From Methylonatrum kenyense (GTDB taxonomy: Bacteria; Pseudomonadota; Gammaproteobacteria; Nitrococcales; Aquisalimonadaceae), in assembly GCF_023195885.1 (NCBI RefSeq), contig NZ_JALPKO010000004.1:210131-274130 (forward strand): 64,000 nt of DNA. Reading direction: 5' to 3'. Below are positions 9,189-18,533 of this stretch, piece after piece. The notes below the pieces were generated by a model. It saw only the letters and a program-made list of their open reading frames with translations. It was not told the DNA's origin and made no database searches. The position numbers and the translations under genes were made by a program. Numbering within the stretch: position 1 is the first letter of the stretch; each line of letters begins with the position of its first letter.

Positions 9189-10253
9189 TCAGTCCGCGCT
9201 CAGCATGCGGACGCGCGGTTGCCGGTCCTGCGCCTTGACGATGCGGCCGATCTGCCAGGCCGACTCGCCGGATTCGTGCAGGCTGCGAATGGCGGCGTCG
9301 ACTTCATCCTGCGACACGCAGAGCACCATGCCGACACCGCAGTTGAAGGTGCGCAGCATCTCCGCATCGCTGATGTTGCCGGCCGCCTGCAGCCACCGGA
9401 ACACGGCCGGCTGATGCCAGCTGCTGAGGTGGAGCTCCGCCGCCATGTTCTCAGGTAGCACGCGCGGCAGGTTCTCGGGCAGACCGCCGCCGGTGATGTG
9501 CGCCATCGCGTTTACGCTGACGCGGTCCAGCAGTGTCTGCACCGCGCGCACGTAAATGCGGGTTGGCGCCATCAGGGCATCGGCCAGTGGCCGATCATCC
9601 ACATGCTGATCCAGAGACGCGCCGCTATGGTCGAGCACGCGACGAATCAGTGAATACCCATTGGAGTGGGGGCCGCTGGATGCAATGCCGATCAGGGCGT
9701 CGCCGGCGCTGACCCGCGAGCCGTCAATCAGATCGTCCTCATCGACCACGCCGACGCAGAAGCCGGCCAGGTCGTAATGGCCCTCGCTGTACATGCCGGG
9801 CATCTCAGCGGTTTCACCGCCGATCAGTGCGGCGCCGGCCTGCTCGCAGCCGCGGGCAATGCCCTGCACGACGCTGGCGGCGACGTCCACGTCCAGCTGG
9901 CCGGTGGCGTAGTAGTCCAGGAAAAACAGCGGTTCGGCGCCGCAAACCAGAATATCGTTGACGCACATGGCGACCAGGTCGACGCCGATGCCATCGTGCC
10001 GGCCGGTTTCGATCGCCAGTTTGAGTTTGGTGCCAACCCCGTCGGTACCGGACACCAGTATCGGGCTGCGGTAGCGGCCTACGGGCAGCCGGAACAGGCC
10101 GCCGAAGCCGCCTAGCCCGCCCATCACCTCCGGGCGGTGGGTGCGTTTGACGAACGGCTTGATGCGCTCGACCAGGGCGTTGCCGGCGTCGATGTCGACA
10201 CCGGCGCCGCGATAGGTCAGACCGCCGTTGCGGGACTGGCTTGAATCGCTCAA
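9189..10253 (-). CDS. purM: phosphoribosylformylglycinamidine cyclo-ligase (AIR synthetase)
   Basis: A 354-residue enzyme that closes the imidazole ring (FGAM to AIR) with ATP. Motifs include [12 protein letters not shown], the ATP/substrate loop [35 protein letters not shown] and [14 protein letters not shown]. The best start is TTG at 10253, preceded by ACGGGGGTTCCG and giving the family N-terminus; the open frame continues upstream but without family similarity. First gene of purMN, divergent from the DUF2066 gene across 178 bp. The purM-DUF2066 divergence is the same as in pseudomonads. Confidence 0.94.
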   Translation of the reverse strand: MSDSSQSRNGGLTYRGAGVDIDAGNALVERIKPFVKRTHRPEVMGGLGGFGGLFRLPVGRYRSPILVSGTDGVGTKLKLAIETGRHDGIGVDLVAMCVNDILVCGAEPLFFLDYYATGQLDVDVAASVVQGIARGCEQAGAALIGGETAEMPGMYSEGHYDLAGFCVGVVDEDDLIDGSRVSAGDALIGIASSGPHSNGYSLIRRVLDHSGASLDQHVDDRPLADALMAPTRIYVRAVQTLLDRVSVNAMAHITGGGLPENLPRVLPENMAAELHLSSWHQPAVFRWLQAAGNISDAEMLRTFNCGVGMVLCVSQDEVDAAIRSLHESGESAWQIGRIVKAQDRQPRVRMLSAD

Positions 10254-10431
10254 CGGAACCCCCGTGTGCTGGCGGAGCACAGCATGGCTGTGTGAGTATC
10301 CGGGTGATGGAGCGCCGGTCCGCCAGGCCGGGCGCTTCCCCCCGCCGCGGCGCGCGAGCGGGCACGTATAGTACCGGACAGGGCGGCATTCCCGAAAGCG
10401 GCCTTGCTGCACACGGCGGAGGGTAGTGTAA

Positions 10432-11496
10432 ATGCGGAAGATCAGGGTCTGGCTGGGGCTCATTGCCCTGGCCGTTTTGGCGCCCACCGCGATGGCAAAC
10501 GGCCTGTATCAGGTGGAAGTTCTGGTCGAGGACCAGTCCGAGGAAGCCCGCCAGCAGGGGGTCCGGCAGGGCCTGGCCGAGTTGATGGAACGGTTGTCCG
10601 GACGCGAGGATGCCGCCTCCGCCTCGGGTGCGTCCTCGATCATCGGTGAGTCCTCCCGTTACCTGCAGCAGTTCGATTATGGCGAGCCGGTGGAGCGCGA
10701 CGGCGAGCAGCGCGAGCGGCTGCGGCTGCGCTTTGACGGCGAGATGCTGGAAGAGGCGATGCAGGAGGCTGGCATTCCCGTCTGGGCCGGCGCTGATCGG
10801 CGACCCGCCGTCAGCTGGCTGGTGGTCGAGCATCGGGGAGAACGCCAGATTGCCGGCGGTGATGTGCTGGTGGATGGACAGCAGGCCCTGCGTCGGGCCG
10901 GCGAACGTCACGGCCTGCCGTTGACGCTGCCGCTGATGGATCTTGAAGACCAGCGGGCCATGGATTCCTCCGACCTCTGGGGAGGGTTCCGCGAGCCCAT
11001 CCTGGAGGCCTCGGCCCGCTACGAGGCGGACACGGTCATCGTTGGCCGGCTGGACCAGCGCGGCAGTGCCTGGCAGGGACGGTGGATCCTGTTTCGCAAC
11101 GGCGATACGCAGGAACTCAGCGTCCAGGGAGAGACGCCGGCCGAGGTCGTGGATTCAGGCATTGCCGCTATGGCTCGTCGGATGACCCGTGAGCTGGCCG
11201 CCGTCGGTGTTGGTGCGGAGGCGGATATCTACCGGGTTCAGGTGCGGGGAATAGGAAGCCTCAGCGATTATGCCTGGGTCCAGCGCGCCATCGAGGGTCG
11301 TCGCGGTGTCGGTCGCGTCGAGCCGGATCAGGTGAATGCGGACAGCGTGGAGTTCCGGGTCAGCACCAGCCTTGACCGTGACGGTCTGGCGCGGGAGCTG
11401 GCCGATGTCCGGCGGCTGGAGCGCGAAGAGGTGGCCGAGGACCGGATGCCGGCGGAGCGCGAGCAGCGCCCAGATCTGCGGTTCAGGCTCCGGTGA
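10432..11496 (+). CDS. DUF2066 domain-containing exported protein
   Basis: A 354-residue protein with a clear signal peptide (about residues 1-22, hydrophobic core then AMA|NGLYQ). It resembles the DUF2066 family, a periplasmic or lipid-facing protein of unknown role regularly found next to purMN in gammaproteobacteria. The mature part is rich in Arg/Glu with no recognisable catalytic motif. A GGAGGG site lies about 9 nt before the ATG. The gene is single; a strong bidirectional hairpin terminator follows at 11541. Confidence 0.8.
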   Translation: MRKIRVWLGLIALAVLAPTAMANGLYQVEVLVEDQSEEARQQGVRQGLAELMERLSGREDAASASGASSIIGESSRYLQQFDYGEPVERDGEQRERLRLRFDGEMLEEAMQEAGIPVWAGADRRPAVSWLVVEHRGERQIAGGDVLVDGQQALRRAGERHGLPLTLPLMDLEDQRAMDSSDLWGGFREPILEASARYEADTVIVGRLDQRGSAWQGRWILFRNGDTQELSVQGETPAEVVDSGIAAMARRMTRELAAVGVGAEADIYRVQVRGIGSLSDYAWVQRAIEGRRGVGRVEPDQVNADSVEFRVSTSLDRDGLARELADVRRLEREEVAEDRMPAEREQRPDLRFRLR

Positions 11497-11540
11497 CGGC
11501 CGCGCCGCAGCCGCGGTGCGGCCCGTTTTCAACCCCTAAT

Positions 11541-11574
11541 AAGCCCCGGCCGTGTTTGATGGCCGGGGCTTTAT
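11541..11574. terminator. bidirectional intrinsic terminator
   Basis: Perfect 11-bp stem AAGCCCCGGCC / GGCCGGGGCTT with a 9-nt loop, flanked by short T-runs on both strands. It lies between the convergent DUF2066 and DUF481 genes and can end both transcripts. Confidence 0.85.
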
Positions 11575-11582
11575 CGCGCGAC

Positions 11583-12605
11583 CTACCAGCTGTAGCCAAC
11601 GGTCAACAGATAGGCGGTGTCGGTGGTGGTGTTGCCGGCCGGTGGATCCCGGTCGTAATCGACATTGACCTGGGCGGTGCCGGTCATCCCCAGCACCAGC
11701 GGAAAGCGCAGCCCGGTACGGGTCAGGACCAGCAGATCCCGCGACTCTTCCAGCCCCTGGAAACCTTCCTGATTGTGGAAGAAGCGCAGTCGGCTACCGA
11801 GCAGGCGTTCCTGGTAGTCCACTGCCCAGCGGCCTGCGGCGCGACTCTCGTTGCTGGCCTCGCGAAACTCCTCGTTGACGTAGGAGAGGCCGAGTTCGGC
11901 GGACAGCACCCGTTGCGGCGTGTCGAAGAACTGATAACCGAGACCGGCACCGACGATGGTCCGCAGTTTCAGATCACGAAAGCGATCGGTGGCCAGGCTC
12001 AGGTTGCTGTTGAGGTATAGCCGTTTGCTGACGAAGTGGTCGTACCGCATGCCGCCGCGCGCGCTTTCGCGCGACAGATCGCCATCTTCCTTGGCGCGGG
12101 CGCCCTCGGCGAACAGGCGCAGACGATTGACATCGGTGCGTGCCTCGAAATCAGCGTTGATGTTGTAGGCCTCGGTGCGCGTGTTGCCGCGGGTCAGGCT
12201 GCCGCCGAACGCGATATTGCCGCTGGTGCGCACGGCCGGTGTCGGACTGGTATTGGCGCCCTCGATGGCGCTGAATTCGACGCTGGCGGGTTCTGCCAAT
12301 TGGCCACTCATGAGTCGCAGCCGGCCGTCATCGCTTTCCACCGCCTGGCCCACGAGCTTGCTGCCGTCCTCAAGCCGGACGTAAAGGGTGCGGTCGGTTT
12401 CCAGGCCGACCACGCGATCCCAGCGGATATTCACCGAGTCGCTTGCCTGCTCCGGGCGAAATTCCACGGTGCTGCCATCGGCCTTGATGAACGTGCCGGT
12501 GATCCGGTCGCCGTTGTCCAGGACAAGGACATCGGCCGAGACCTTGCCTACCGATGCCAGCAAGAGCAGCAGCATCAGGCTCTGCAGAATGTGGCGTTGC
12601 TTCAT
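11583..12605 (-). CDS. DUF481 family outer-membrane beta-barrel protein
   Basis: A 340-residue exported protein. The signal peptide (about 1-24) ends near VSA|DVLVL. An N-terminal domain with NGDRITGTF and DGSKLVGQ repeats (about 25-110) looks like a small beta sandwich. Residues about 125-340 consist of alternating amphipathic strands and end in a C-terminal aromatic (YSW), the mark of an outer-membrane barrel inserted by BAM. This matches DUF481/YdiY proteins, whose function is unknown. The ATG at 12605 has GAGGAAACCGC upstream; an earlier in-frame ATG at 12674 would hide the signal peptide. A palindromic operator-like site lies upstream at 12661-12699. Confidence 0.85.
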   Translation of the reverse strand: MKQRHILQSLMLLLLLASVGKVSADVLVLDNGDRITGTFIKADGSTVEFRPEQASDSVNIRWDRVVGLETDRTLYVRLEDGSKLVGQAVESDDGRLRLMSGQLAEPASVEFSAIEGANTSPTPAVRTSGNIAFGGSLTRGNTRTEAYNINADFEARTDVNRLRLFAEGARAKEDGDLSRESARGGMRYDHFVSKRLYLNSNLSLATDRFRDLKLRTIVGAGLGYQFFDTPQRVLSAELGLSYVNEEFREASNESRAAGRWAVDYQERLLGSRLRFFHNQEGFQGLEESRDLLVLTRTGLRFPLVLGMTGTAQVNVDYDRDPPAGNTTTDTAYLLTVGYSW

Positions 12606-12660
12606 GCGGTTTCCTCGTTTTGTCGATGGTTTATGGTCAGACGCGCATGGCCGAGATGAC

Positions 12661-12699
12661 AATTTCGAAAGCAAATCGTTTGCTATGCCGCGCGAAATT
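12661..12699. promoter_or_regulatory. nested dyad, possible repressor operator
   Basis: A perfect 15-nt palindrome AGCAAATCGTTTGCT (12670-12684) sits inside an outer inverted repeat AATTTCG (12661-12667) / CGAAATT (12693-12699). It lies in the divergent gap between the DUF481 gene and hda. The core resembles LacI-family half sites (GCAAA/TTTGC) but has one more central base than the PurR consensus. Function is inferred from symmetry alone. Confidence 0.4.
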
Positions 12700-12796
12700 C
12701 GGCGGAGGAGGGTAGCAGATTTGGCCTGCGCCGGGCATGACGGCCGCCGGCGCGCCGGTTACACTCCGACGCAACGCCCCCGCCCGGATACCCTGC

Positions 12797-13482
12797 ATGC
12801 CCTCGTCCAACGCGGATCAACTACGCCAACTTGCCCTCAGAATCGGCTGGGAGCCGGAAGCCACGCTTGAGCAGTTCGTTGCTGGCGCGAATTCGGATGC
12901 GCTGGCCGCGTTGCGGGGTGAACTTGGTTCGGACAGCGAGTCGCTGGTGATCTATGGCGCCGCCGGCACCGGCAAGACGCACCTTCTGCAGGCCGCTTGC
13001 CGGGAACTGGCCGGCGGCACCAGCAGCTATGTGCCGCTCGCTGCGGCCAGCGAACTGTCGCCGGCGTTGCTGGAGGGACTGGATGCCATGACGCTGGTCG
13101 CGCTGGATGATCTGCAGGCAATCGCCGGCCACGGTGCTTGGGAAGAGGCGGTATTCCACCTGTTTAACGGCATCAGGGCGCGCGGCGGTCGCCTGGTGTT
13201 GGCCGCCCGGCAAGCACCTTCGGCGCTCGGTCTGCTGATGCCGGATCTGACGTCCCGCCTGCAATGGGGGCTGGTCTACCGGCTGCAGCCTCTTGATGAA
13301 GACGCCCTGCTTGCGGCCCTGCAGAACCGGGCGCGGCAGCGTGGCCTGGAGTTGCCGAGCGAAGTCGGCCGCTTCCTGTTGAACCGGTTTCCACGTGATT
13401 GTCACAGCCTGTTCGGCCTCCTGGAGACGCTGGATCGGGCCGCACTCGCAGCGCAGAGGCGGCTGACCATTCCGTTTGTCCG

Positions 13483-13504
<22 letters not shown>
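12797..13504 (+). CDS. hda: DnaA-related regulatory inactivator Hda
   Basis: A 235-residue AAA+ protein related to domain III of DnaA. The Walker A motif GAAGTGKTHLLQAAC is at about residue 57 and the Walker B ALDDLQAI at about 100, followed by the lid region. There is no DnaA DNA-binding domain IV, and the length fits Hda, which with the sliding clamp promotes ATP hydrolysis by DnaA to prevent re-initiation. The family's clamp-binding motif would be near the N-terminus (SNADQLRQLAL); I cannot confirm it. Start ATG 12797. The context (DUF2066, hda, DUF2069, wrbA, arsC) matches pseudomonads. The 3' end overlaps the convergent DUF2069 gene by 22 bp. Confidence 0.88.
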
Positions 13505-14803
<1,299 letters not shown>

Positions 14804-14817
14804 CATTGCACCTCGGC

Positions 14818-15147
14818 TTACGGAAACGCTGAATTATTCGCACGCCTGCGTAGGAGTCCGCATTTTTTCCGAGGCAAGGCGCGCTGCGCAGCGCCGCAGT
14901 CATTCTGCGGTCAAGCAGCGCAACGCAGCAATCGGGAAAAATGCGGCCCTACCGGAGGCAAGCATGCGCCGTCGCACGCCGCCGCGTGACCGTCGGATTC
15001 GCTTGCCTGTGGCCCGGCCGGTTTTGGCCCCTGGCTGTGTTGCGTCACCGGCCCGGTAGCTCAAACTACCGAACCGGCACCGCGCCTTGCCAGATGACCA
15101 AAACCGGCCTCGGGCGCAGACGCGGGAATAAATCAGCGTTTTCTTAG
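14818..15147 (+). repeat. interspersed two-arm hairpin repeat, copy 1 (330 bp, expanded centre)
   Basis: Fills the gap between arsC and acyP. The left end (GGAAACGCTGAATTATTCGC) and right end (revcomp GAAAACGCTGATTTATTCCC) are imperfect terminal inverted repeats. The left arm (to about 14948) folds on stem CCGCATTTTT / AAAAATGCGG with apical GCCGCAG-tcatt-CTGCGGT. The right arm (from about 15014) folds on CCGGTTTTGG / CCAAAACCGG with apical CGGTAG / CTACCG. The centre holds an extra inverted repeat GGCAAGC (14957-14963) / GCTTGCC (15001-15007). Copies at 43546, 51087 and 63788 share both arms. No coding potential is visible. Confidence 0.9.
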
Positions 15148-15188
15148 AAGCCGCCATTCTGAAGTTTTTTGTCGCCGGGTCCAGATCG

Positions 15189-15461
15189 ATGCGTGTTCAA
15201 TGCCGCCGATTCCTCATTTCAGGCCGCGTCCAGGGCGTCTGGTTCCGAGCCGGCACCCGCGAGCAGGCTGTGTCGCTGGGGCTTGATGGTGTGGCCCGCA
15301 ACCTGGATGACGGCCGCGTGGAAGTGACGGCTTTCGGACCGGCCGAGGCGCTGGAGCAATTACACGACTGGTTGCAGCGTGGAACATCCCAGGCCCGGGT
15401 CGAGGAGGTTCGTGAGGTTTCGGCACCATCGCAACCTGAAAAGGGCTTTCGGATCGCCTGA
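15189..15461 (+). CDS. acyP: acylphosphatase
   Basis: A 90-residue enzyme hydrolysing acyl phosphates. The catalytic signature is intact: the phosphate cradle GRVQGVWFRAGTREQA with its Arg (about residue 20) and the catalytic Asn in VARNLDDGRVEV (about residue 38). Length is standard. It is a lone gene 41 bp after repeat copy 1 and 178 bp before the cytochrome pair. Start is ATG at 15189. Confidence 0.93.
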   Translation: MRVQCRRFLISGRVQGVWFRAGTREQAVSLGLDGVARNLDDGRVEVTAFGPAEALEQLHDWLQRGTSQARVEEVREVSAPSQPEKGFRIA

Positions 15462-15639
15462 CAGGCCAACCGGGGTAACCGGGACGGTATGGTCTTTACC
15501 GGCGTGGCGATCCGTGGAACCATAACGCCCTGAAAATTTCGTATCGACTTGCTCCCAAGGCTTGCGAGTCAATAAGCCGGTCTAGGCCAGTGCTGCGGCC
15601 TGACTCGGCCTGATACCAACGCAGCAGCGAGAGAACGTG

Positions 15640-15966
15640 ATGAGACTGAAGAGTATCGTATTGGCGTCAATCTCAGGCGCTCTACTGGCTTCCGGTGCAC
15701 TCCAGGCCGAGGAGGGAGATGCGGTCCGTGGCGAAAGCCTCGCCTGGTCCTGCATGGGCTGTCATGCCGTGGAGTCGGCGCGCAACAGCTACCCGTCCTA
15801 CCGCGTGCCGATGCTCGGCGGTCAGAACGAGCTGTATCTGTACCAGTCATTGGTGGCCTACAGGGAAGGCCAGCGCGAACACGCGACGATGCAGGCGCAG
15901 GTTCGCAGCCTCTCCGATCAGGATCTGCGCGATCTTGCCGCCTACTTTGCCGGCGACGACGACTGA
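15640..15966 (+). CDS. monohaem cytochrome c, first of a tandem pair
   Basis: A 108-residue periplasmic protein. The signal peptide (about 1-23) ends at LQA|EEGD. One haem site CMGCH is at residues 38-42; a Met in the following VPMLGG is a candidate distal ligand. The C-terminal helix SDQDLRDLAAYFAG is typical of class I cytochromes of the c553/c5/c4 kind. ATG at 15640 was preferred over a GTG one codon earlier. It is 27 bp upstream of a paralogue with the haem at the same residue number. Its redox partner cannot be inferred from the neighbours. Confidence 0.88.
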   Translation: MRLKSIVLASISGALLASGALQAEEGDAVRGESLAWSCMGCHAVESARNSYPSYRVPMLGGQNELYLYQSLVAYREGQREHATMQAQVRSLSDQDLRDLAAYFAGDDD

Positions 15967-15993
15967 TCGGGCCGCTTAGCCGAGAGATTGATC

Positions 15994-16341
15994 ATGATGA
16001 AACTTTCTACTGCAATGTTGGCGCTGGCCGGCCTGTGCATGGCCGGGAGCGCGGCCGCGATCGAGCGCGGCGATATCGAACGTGGTGAAGACCTGTCGCT
16101 GGCCTGCATGGCCTGCCACTCGGCGGATGCCACCAACAACAACCCGGAATGGCCCCGGCTCTACGGCCAGCATGGTGAATACCTGCTGCAGGCGCTCCGC
16201 GACTACAAGACCGGGAGCCGTGACAACGCGATCATGCAGCAGCAGGTGGACCACCTGTCGGACCAGGATCTGAGGGATCTCGCTGCCTACTTCTCGAAGC
16301 GGGAAGGGCAGCTTTATACCAACCGTCCGCCTCGCCGGTAA
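15994..16341 (+). CDS. monohaem cytochrome c, second of a tandem pair
   Basis: A 115-residue paralogue of the preceding cytochrome. The signal peptide ends near AAA|IERG, the haem site CMACH is at residues 38-42, and the C-terminal helix SDQDLRDLAAYFSK is nearly identical to that of its neighbour. The start is ATG 15994, 7 nt after GAGAG; upstream in-frame TTG is less likely. The two genes probably arose by tandem duplication and are cotranscribed. It is convergent with the epimerase-like gene, 15 bp away. Confidence 0.88.
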   Translation: MMKLSTAMLALAGLCMAGSAAAIERGDIERGEDLSLACMACHSADATNNNPEWPRLYGQHGEYLLQALRDYKTGSRDNAIMQQQVDHLSDQDLRDLAAYFSKREGQLYTNRPPRR

Positions 16342-16356
16342 TCAACGCTGTCCAGT

Positions 16357-17223
16357 TCACAGATTGGGGCCGGCGTGGCCCTGGTCTAGCATGGCCCGGT
16401 AGCCGGCGCGAAAATCCGGATAGCGGAAGCTGAACCCGGAGCCTCGCAGGCGGCGATTGCAGCAACGCTTGTTGCTGCCCCTTTGATCGCCGGGTGCTCC
16501 GCACTGTCGCGGCAGGCGCGGGAGCCCCATCTCGTCCGCAAGCCAATCCAGCACTTCATGCATCGGTGACGGCCTGTCGTCGACACCAAGGTAGATCGGC
16601 GCCGCTTGGGGCAGTGTGAGCAGATGGTCCAGCACCGCGATGCAATCGCTCTGGTGAATGCGGTTGGTGTACGTGGGGGGGTCGGCCACTACCGGCCGGC
16701 CTTCGCGTACGCGTTTCAGCAGCCGTTCCCGCCCCAGCCCGTAAATCCCGCCCAGCCGCAGGATCACGCCCCGGTCTCCCAGGGGACGCAACAATGACTC
16801 TGCCTGCAGCAGCCGTCGGCCGGAAAAGGCCTGCGGTTGCGTCGCGCTGGTCTCGTCCACCCACGCCCCGCCGGTATCCCCATAGACCGAGGTGCTGGAC
16901 ACGAATATCACCCGGGCCGGGCTTTGACCGGCGTTTTCCAGCGACTGCAGCAGATTGCCGAATCCACGGACGTAGGCCTGTTCATAGGCGGCATCGGTAA
17001 AGGTGCCGGGCGTTGCCGTAAACACCACCGCGTCCAGATCCGCCGGCAGCGAAGCGCGCAGGGATGCCGGGTCCGCCAGATCCGCGCTCAGCGGTTCAAT
17101 CGGCTCAGGCAACAACGATGCCTGCCGCCGCAGGCCGAAAACCCGGTCGCCAGCGGCGGCCCGACGAAGTCCGAGTTGGGTGGCAAGCTTGCCGCAGCCG
17201 GCAAGCAGAAGTCGCTGTATCAT
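16357..17223 (-). CDS. NAD(P)-binding epimerase/dehydratase-like protein (YeeZ-like)
   Basis: A 288-residue extended-SDR-like protein. The Rossmann nucleotide loop is AGCGKLATQLG (residues 8-18), followed by VIFVSSTSVYGD (about 105) and LRLGGIYGLGRE (about 157). The usual YxxxK catalytic pair of extended SDRs is not visible; SGRRLLQAE stands where it would be expected. This suggests an atypical member such as the YeeZ group, and a substrate cannot be assigned. The C-terminus is unusually Arg/Cys-rich. It is divergent from trmH, 31 bp away. Confidence 0.75.
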   Translation of the reverse strand: MIQRLLLAGCGKLATQLGLRRAAAGDRVFGLRRQASLLPEPIEPLSADLADPASLRASLPADLDAVVFTATPGTFTDAAYEQAYVRGFGNLLQSLENAGQSPARVIFVSSTSVYGDTGGAWVDETSATQPQAFSGRRLLQAESLLRPLGDRGVILRLGGIYGLGRERLLKRVREGRPVVADPPTYTNRIHQSDCIAVLDHLLTLPQAAPIYLGVDDRPSPMHEVLDWLADEMGLPRLPRQCGAPGDQRGSNKRCCNRRLRGSGFSFRYPDFRAGYRAMLDQGHAGPNL

Positions 17224-17254
17224 GCGTGTCGCGTCTCAATTGCGGGAAGGTGGG

Positions 17255-17932
17255 ATGGTGAGTCGGGAACGACTGTGCAGGATGCAGGCGGTGCTGGATC
17301 ACCGTCAGCCCGACATGACCGTGATCATGGCGGGGGTCCACAAGGAACACAATGTTTCCGCGGTGCTGCGTACCGCTGATGCGGTCGGTGTGTTGGAGGT
17401 CCATGGCTTCGGCACGCAGTCGGTACCGGCACTCAAGCGCACGGCGCATGCCGGCGTCGGGCAGCGGGTCCGGCTGCATCACAACCCGCGGATTGCAGAC
17501 GGTTGCCGCAGCCTTCGGCAGGCAGGCCTGCGCATCGTCGCCACGGCGCTGGCGCCCGGGGCCCGGGATTTCCGCGAACTCGACTACACGCGGCCGTTCG
17601 CCTTGATGCTCGGGGCCGAGCTGGAGGGGGTCCCGGACGAAGGCCTGGCGCAGGCGGACGAGGTGGTCACCATTCCGATGCTGGGCCTGACCGACTCGCT
17701 GAATGTCTCGGTGGCGGCCGCAGTCATTCTTTACGAGGCACAGCGTCAGCGGCTTCAGGCCGGGCTGTTTGATTGCCGACGGCTGGATTCGGCGACCTGC
17801 GAGCGCCTGTTGTTCGAATGGCTGCACCCGCGCATGGCGCGGCTCTGTCTGCGGCGCGGGTACTCCTATCCAGCACTGGATGCCGATGGCGATTTGCTGC
17901 ATGCGCCCGGGCAGCCGGCGCCGCAGGAATAG
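17255..17932 (+). CDS. trmH: tRNA (guanosine-18-2'-O)-methyltransferase TrmH
   Basis: A 225-residue SPOUT methyltransferase that methylates G18 in the D-loop of tRNAs. Motif 1 HKEHNVSAVLRTADAVG, motif 2 LMLGAELEGVPDEGL and motif 3 IPMLGLTDSLNVSVA (the knot) are in TrmH order, and the sequence tracks E. coli TrmH including the C-terminal extension after QRQR. The ATG at 17255 follows GGAAGGTGGG. The frame is open further upstream but only over the divergent epimerase-like gene. Confidence 0.93.
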   Translation: MVSRERLCRMQAVLDHRQPDMTVIMAGVHKEHNVSAVLRTADAVGVLEVHGFGTQSVPALKRTAHAGVGQRVRLHHNPRIADGCRSLRQAGLRIVATALAPGARDFRELDYTRPFALMLGAELEGVPDEGLAQADEVVTIPMLGLTDSLNVSVAAAVILYEAQRQRLQAGLFDCRRLDSATCERLLFEWLHPRMARLCLRRGYSYPALDADGDLLHAPGQPAPQE

Positions 17933-17954
17933 GCGACAGCCTGGCGTCGGCTGA

Positions 17955-18533
17955 TCAGGGATGCCAGCGTTCGGCCAGGGACTGGTACACCCGATCTGGA
18001 TACCAGGTTTGCCCCAGGCTGCCGTTATAGCGGGCGAGGGCGCGGGTCAGGTTGCCGTTTTCCAGGTCCAGGTAATGTCGGAGGATGGTGCAACCGAAGC
18101 GTAGATTGGTGCGCACACGGAACAGGTTGTCGGTGCCATTGCCCAGAGTTTCCAGCCAGAAGGGCATCACCTGCATCAGCCCCCTGGCGCCGGCATGGGA
18201 TAACGCGAAGCGGTCGAAATTGCTTTCCACCTCGATTACCGCGAGTACCAGCTCCGGTTCCAGGTTCGCCAATCGCGCCTCCTGGTAGAGCGCCTGCAGC
18301 ATGGCTTCGCGGTAATCGGACTCGGGGACCCTGTTGCGCAGACGCTCCGACATCTCGGCCAGCCATTCGGCATCGGGCTGCCGGTGATCGCCGCCGTCGC
18401 GACTGGCCGCAATGATATCCCGCATCGCCTGGTAGAGACGCTCGCTGGTCTGCTGCTGCGCCGAATAGGCCGTCGCCGACCCCGGGAGCAGGATGCCGAG
18501 CAGCAGAACGACCAGGCAGATTCGGGGATTCAT
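17955..18533 (-). CDS. lytic transglycosylase (SLT domain)
   Basis: A 192-residue exported murein hydrolase. The signal peptide (about 1-22) ends at ATA|YSAQQ. The goose-lysozyme-like SLT domain shows the catalytic Glu in [11 protein letters not shown] followed by [12 protein letters not shown] (about residues 103-130) and the substrate-cleft ALARYNGS. It cleaves glycan strands to 1,6-anhydro products. It overlaps the proS stop by 4 bp, so it is the downstream partner of proS. No lipobox is seen, so it is probably soluble in the periplasm. Confidence 0.88.
   Translation of the reverse strand: MNPRICLVVLLLGILLPGSATAYSAQQQTSERLYQAMRDIIAASRDGGDHRQPDAEWLAEMSERLRNRVPESDYREAMLQALYQEARLANLEPELVLAVIEVESNFDRFALSHAGARGLMQVMPFWLETLGNGTDNLFRVRTNLRFGCTILRHYLDLENGNLTRALARYNGSLGQTWYPDRVYQSLAERWHP

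Noticed and set aside
12670..12684. PurR box upstream of hda or the DUF481 gene
   Set aside because: Spacing between half sites is one base longer than the PurR consensus and the neighbours are not purine genes; kept only as a generic dyad.
14818..15147. CRISPR array or tandem repeat
   Set aside because: Repeats here are inverted arms within one element, not direct repeats with regular spacers; no cas genes are in the window.
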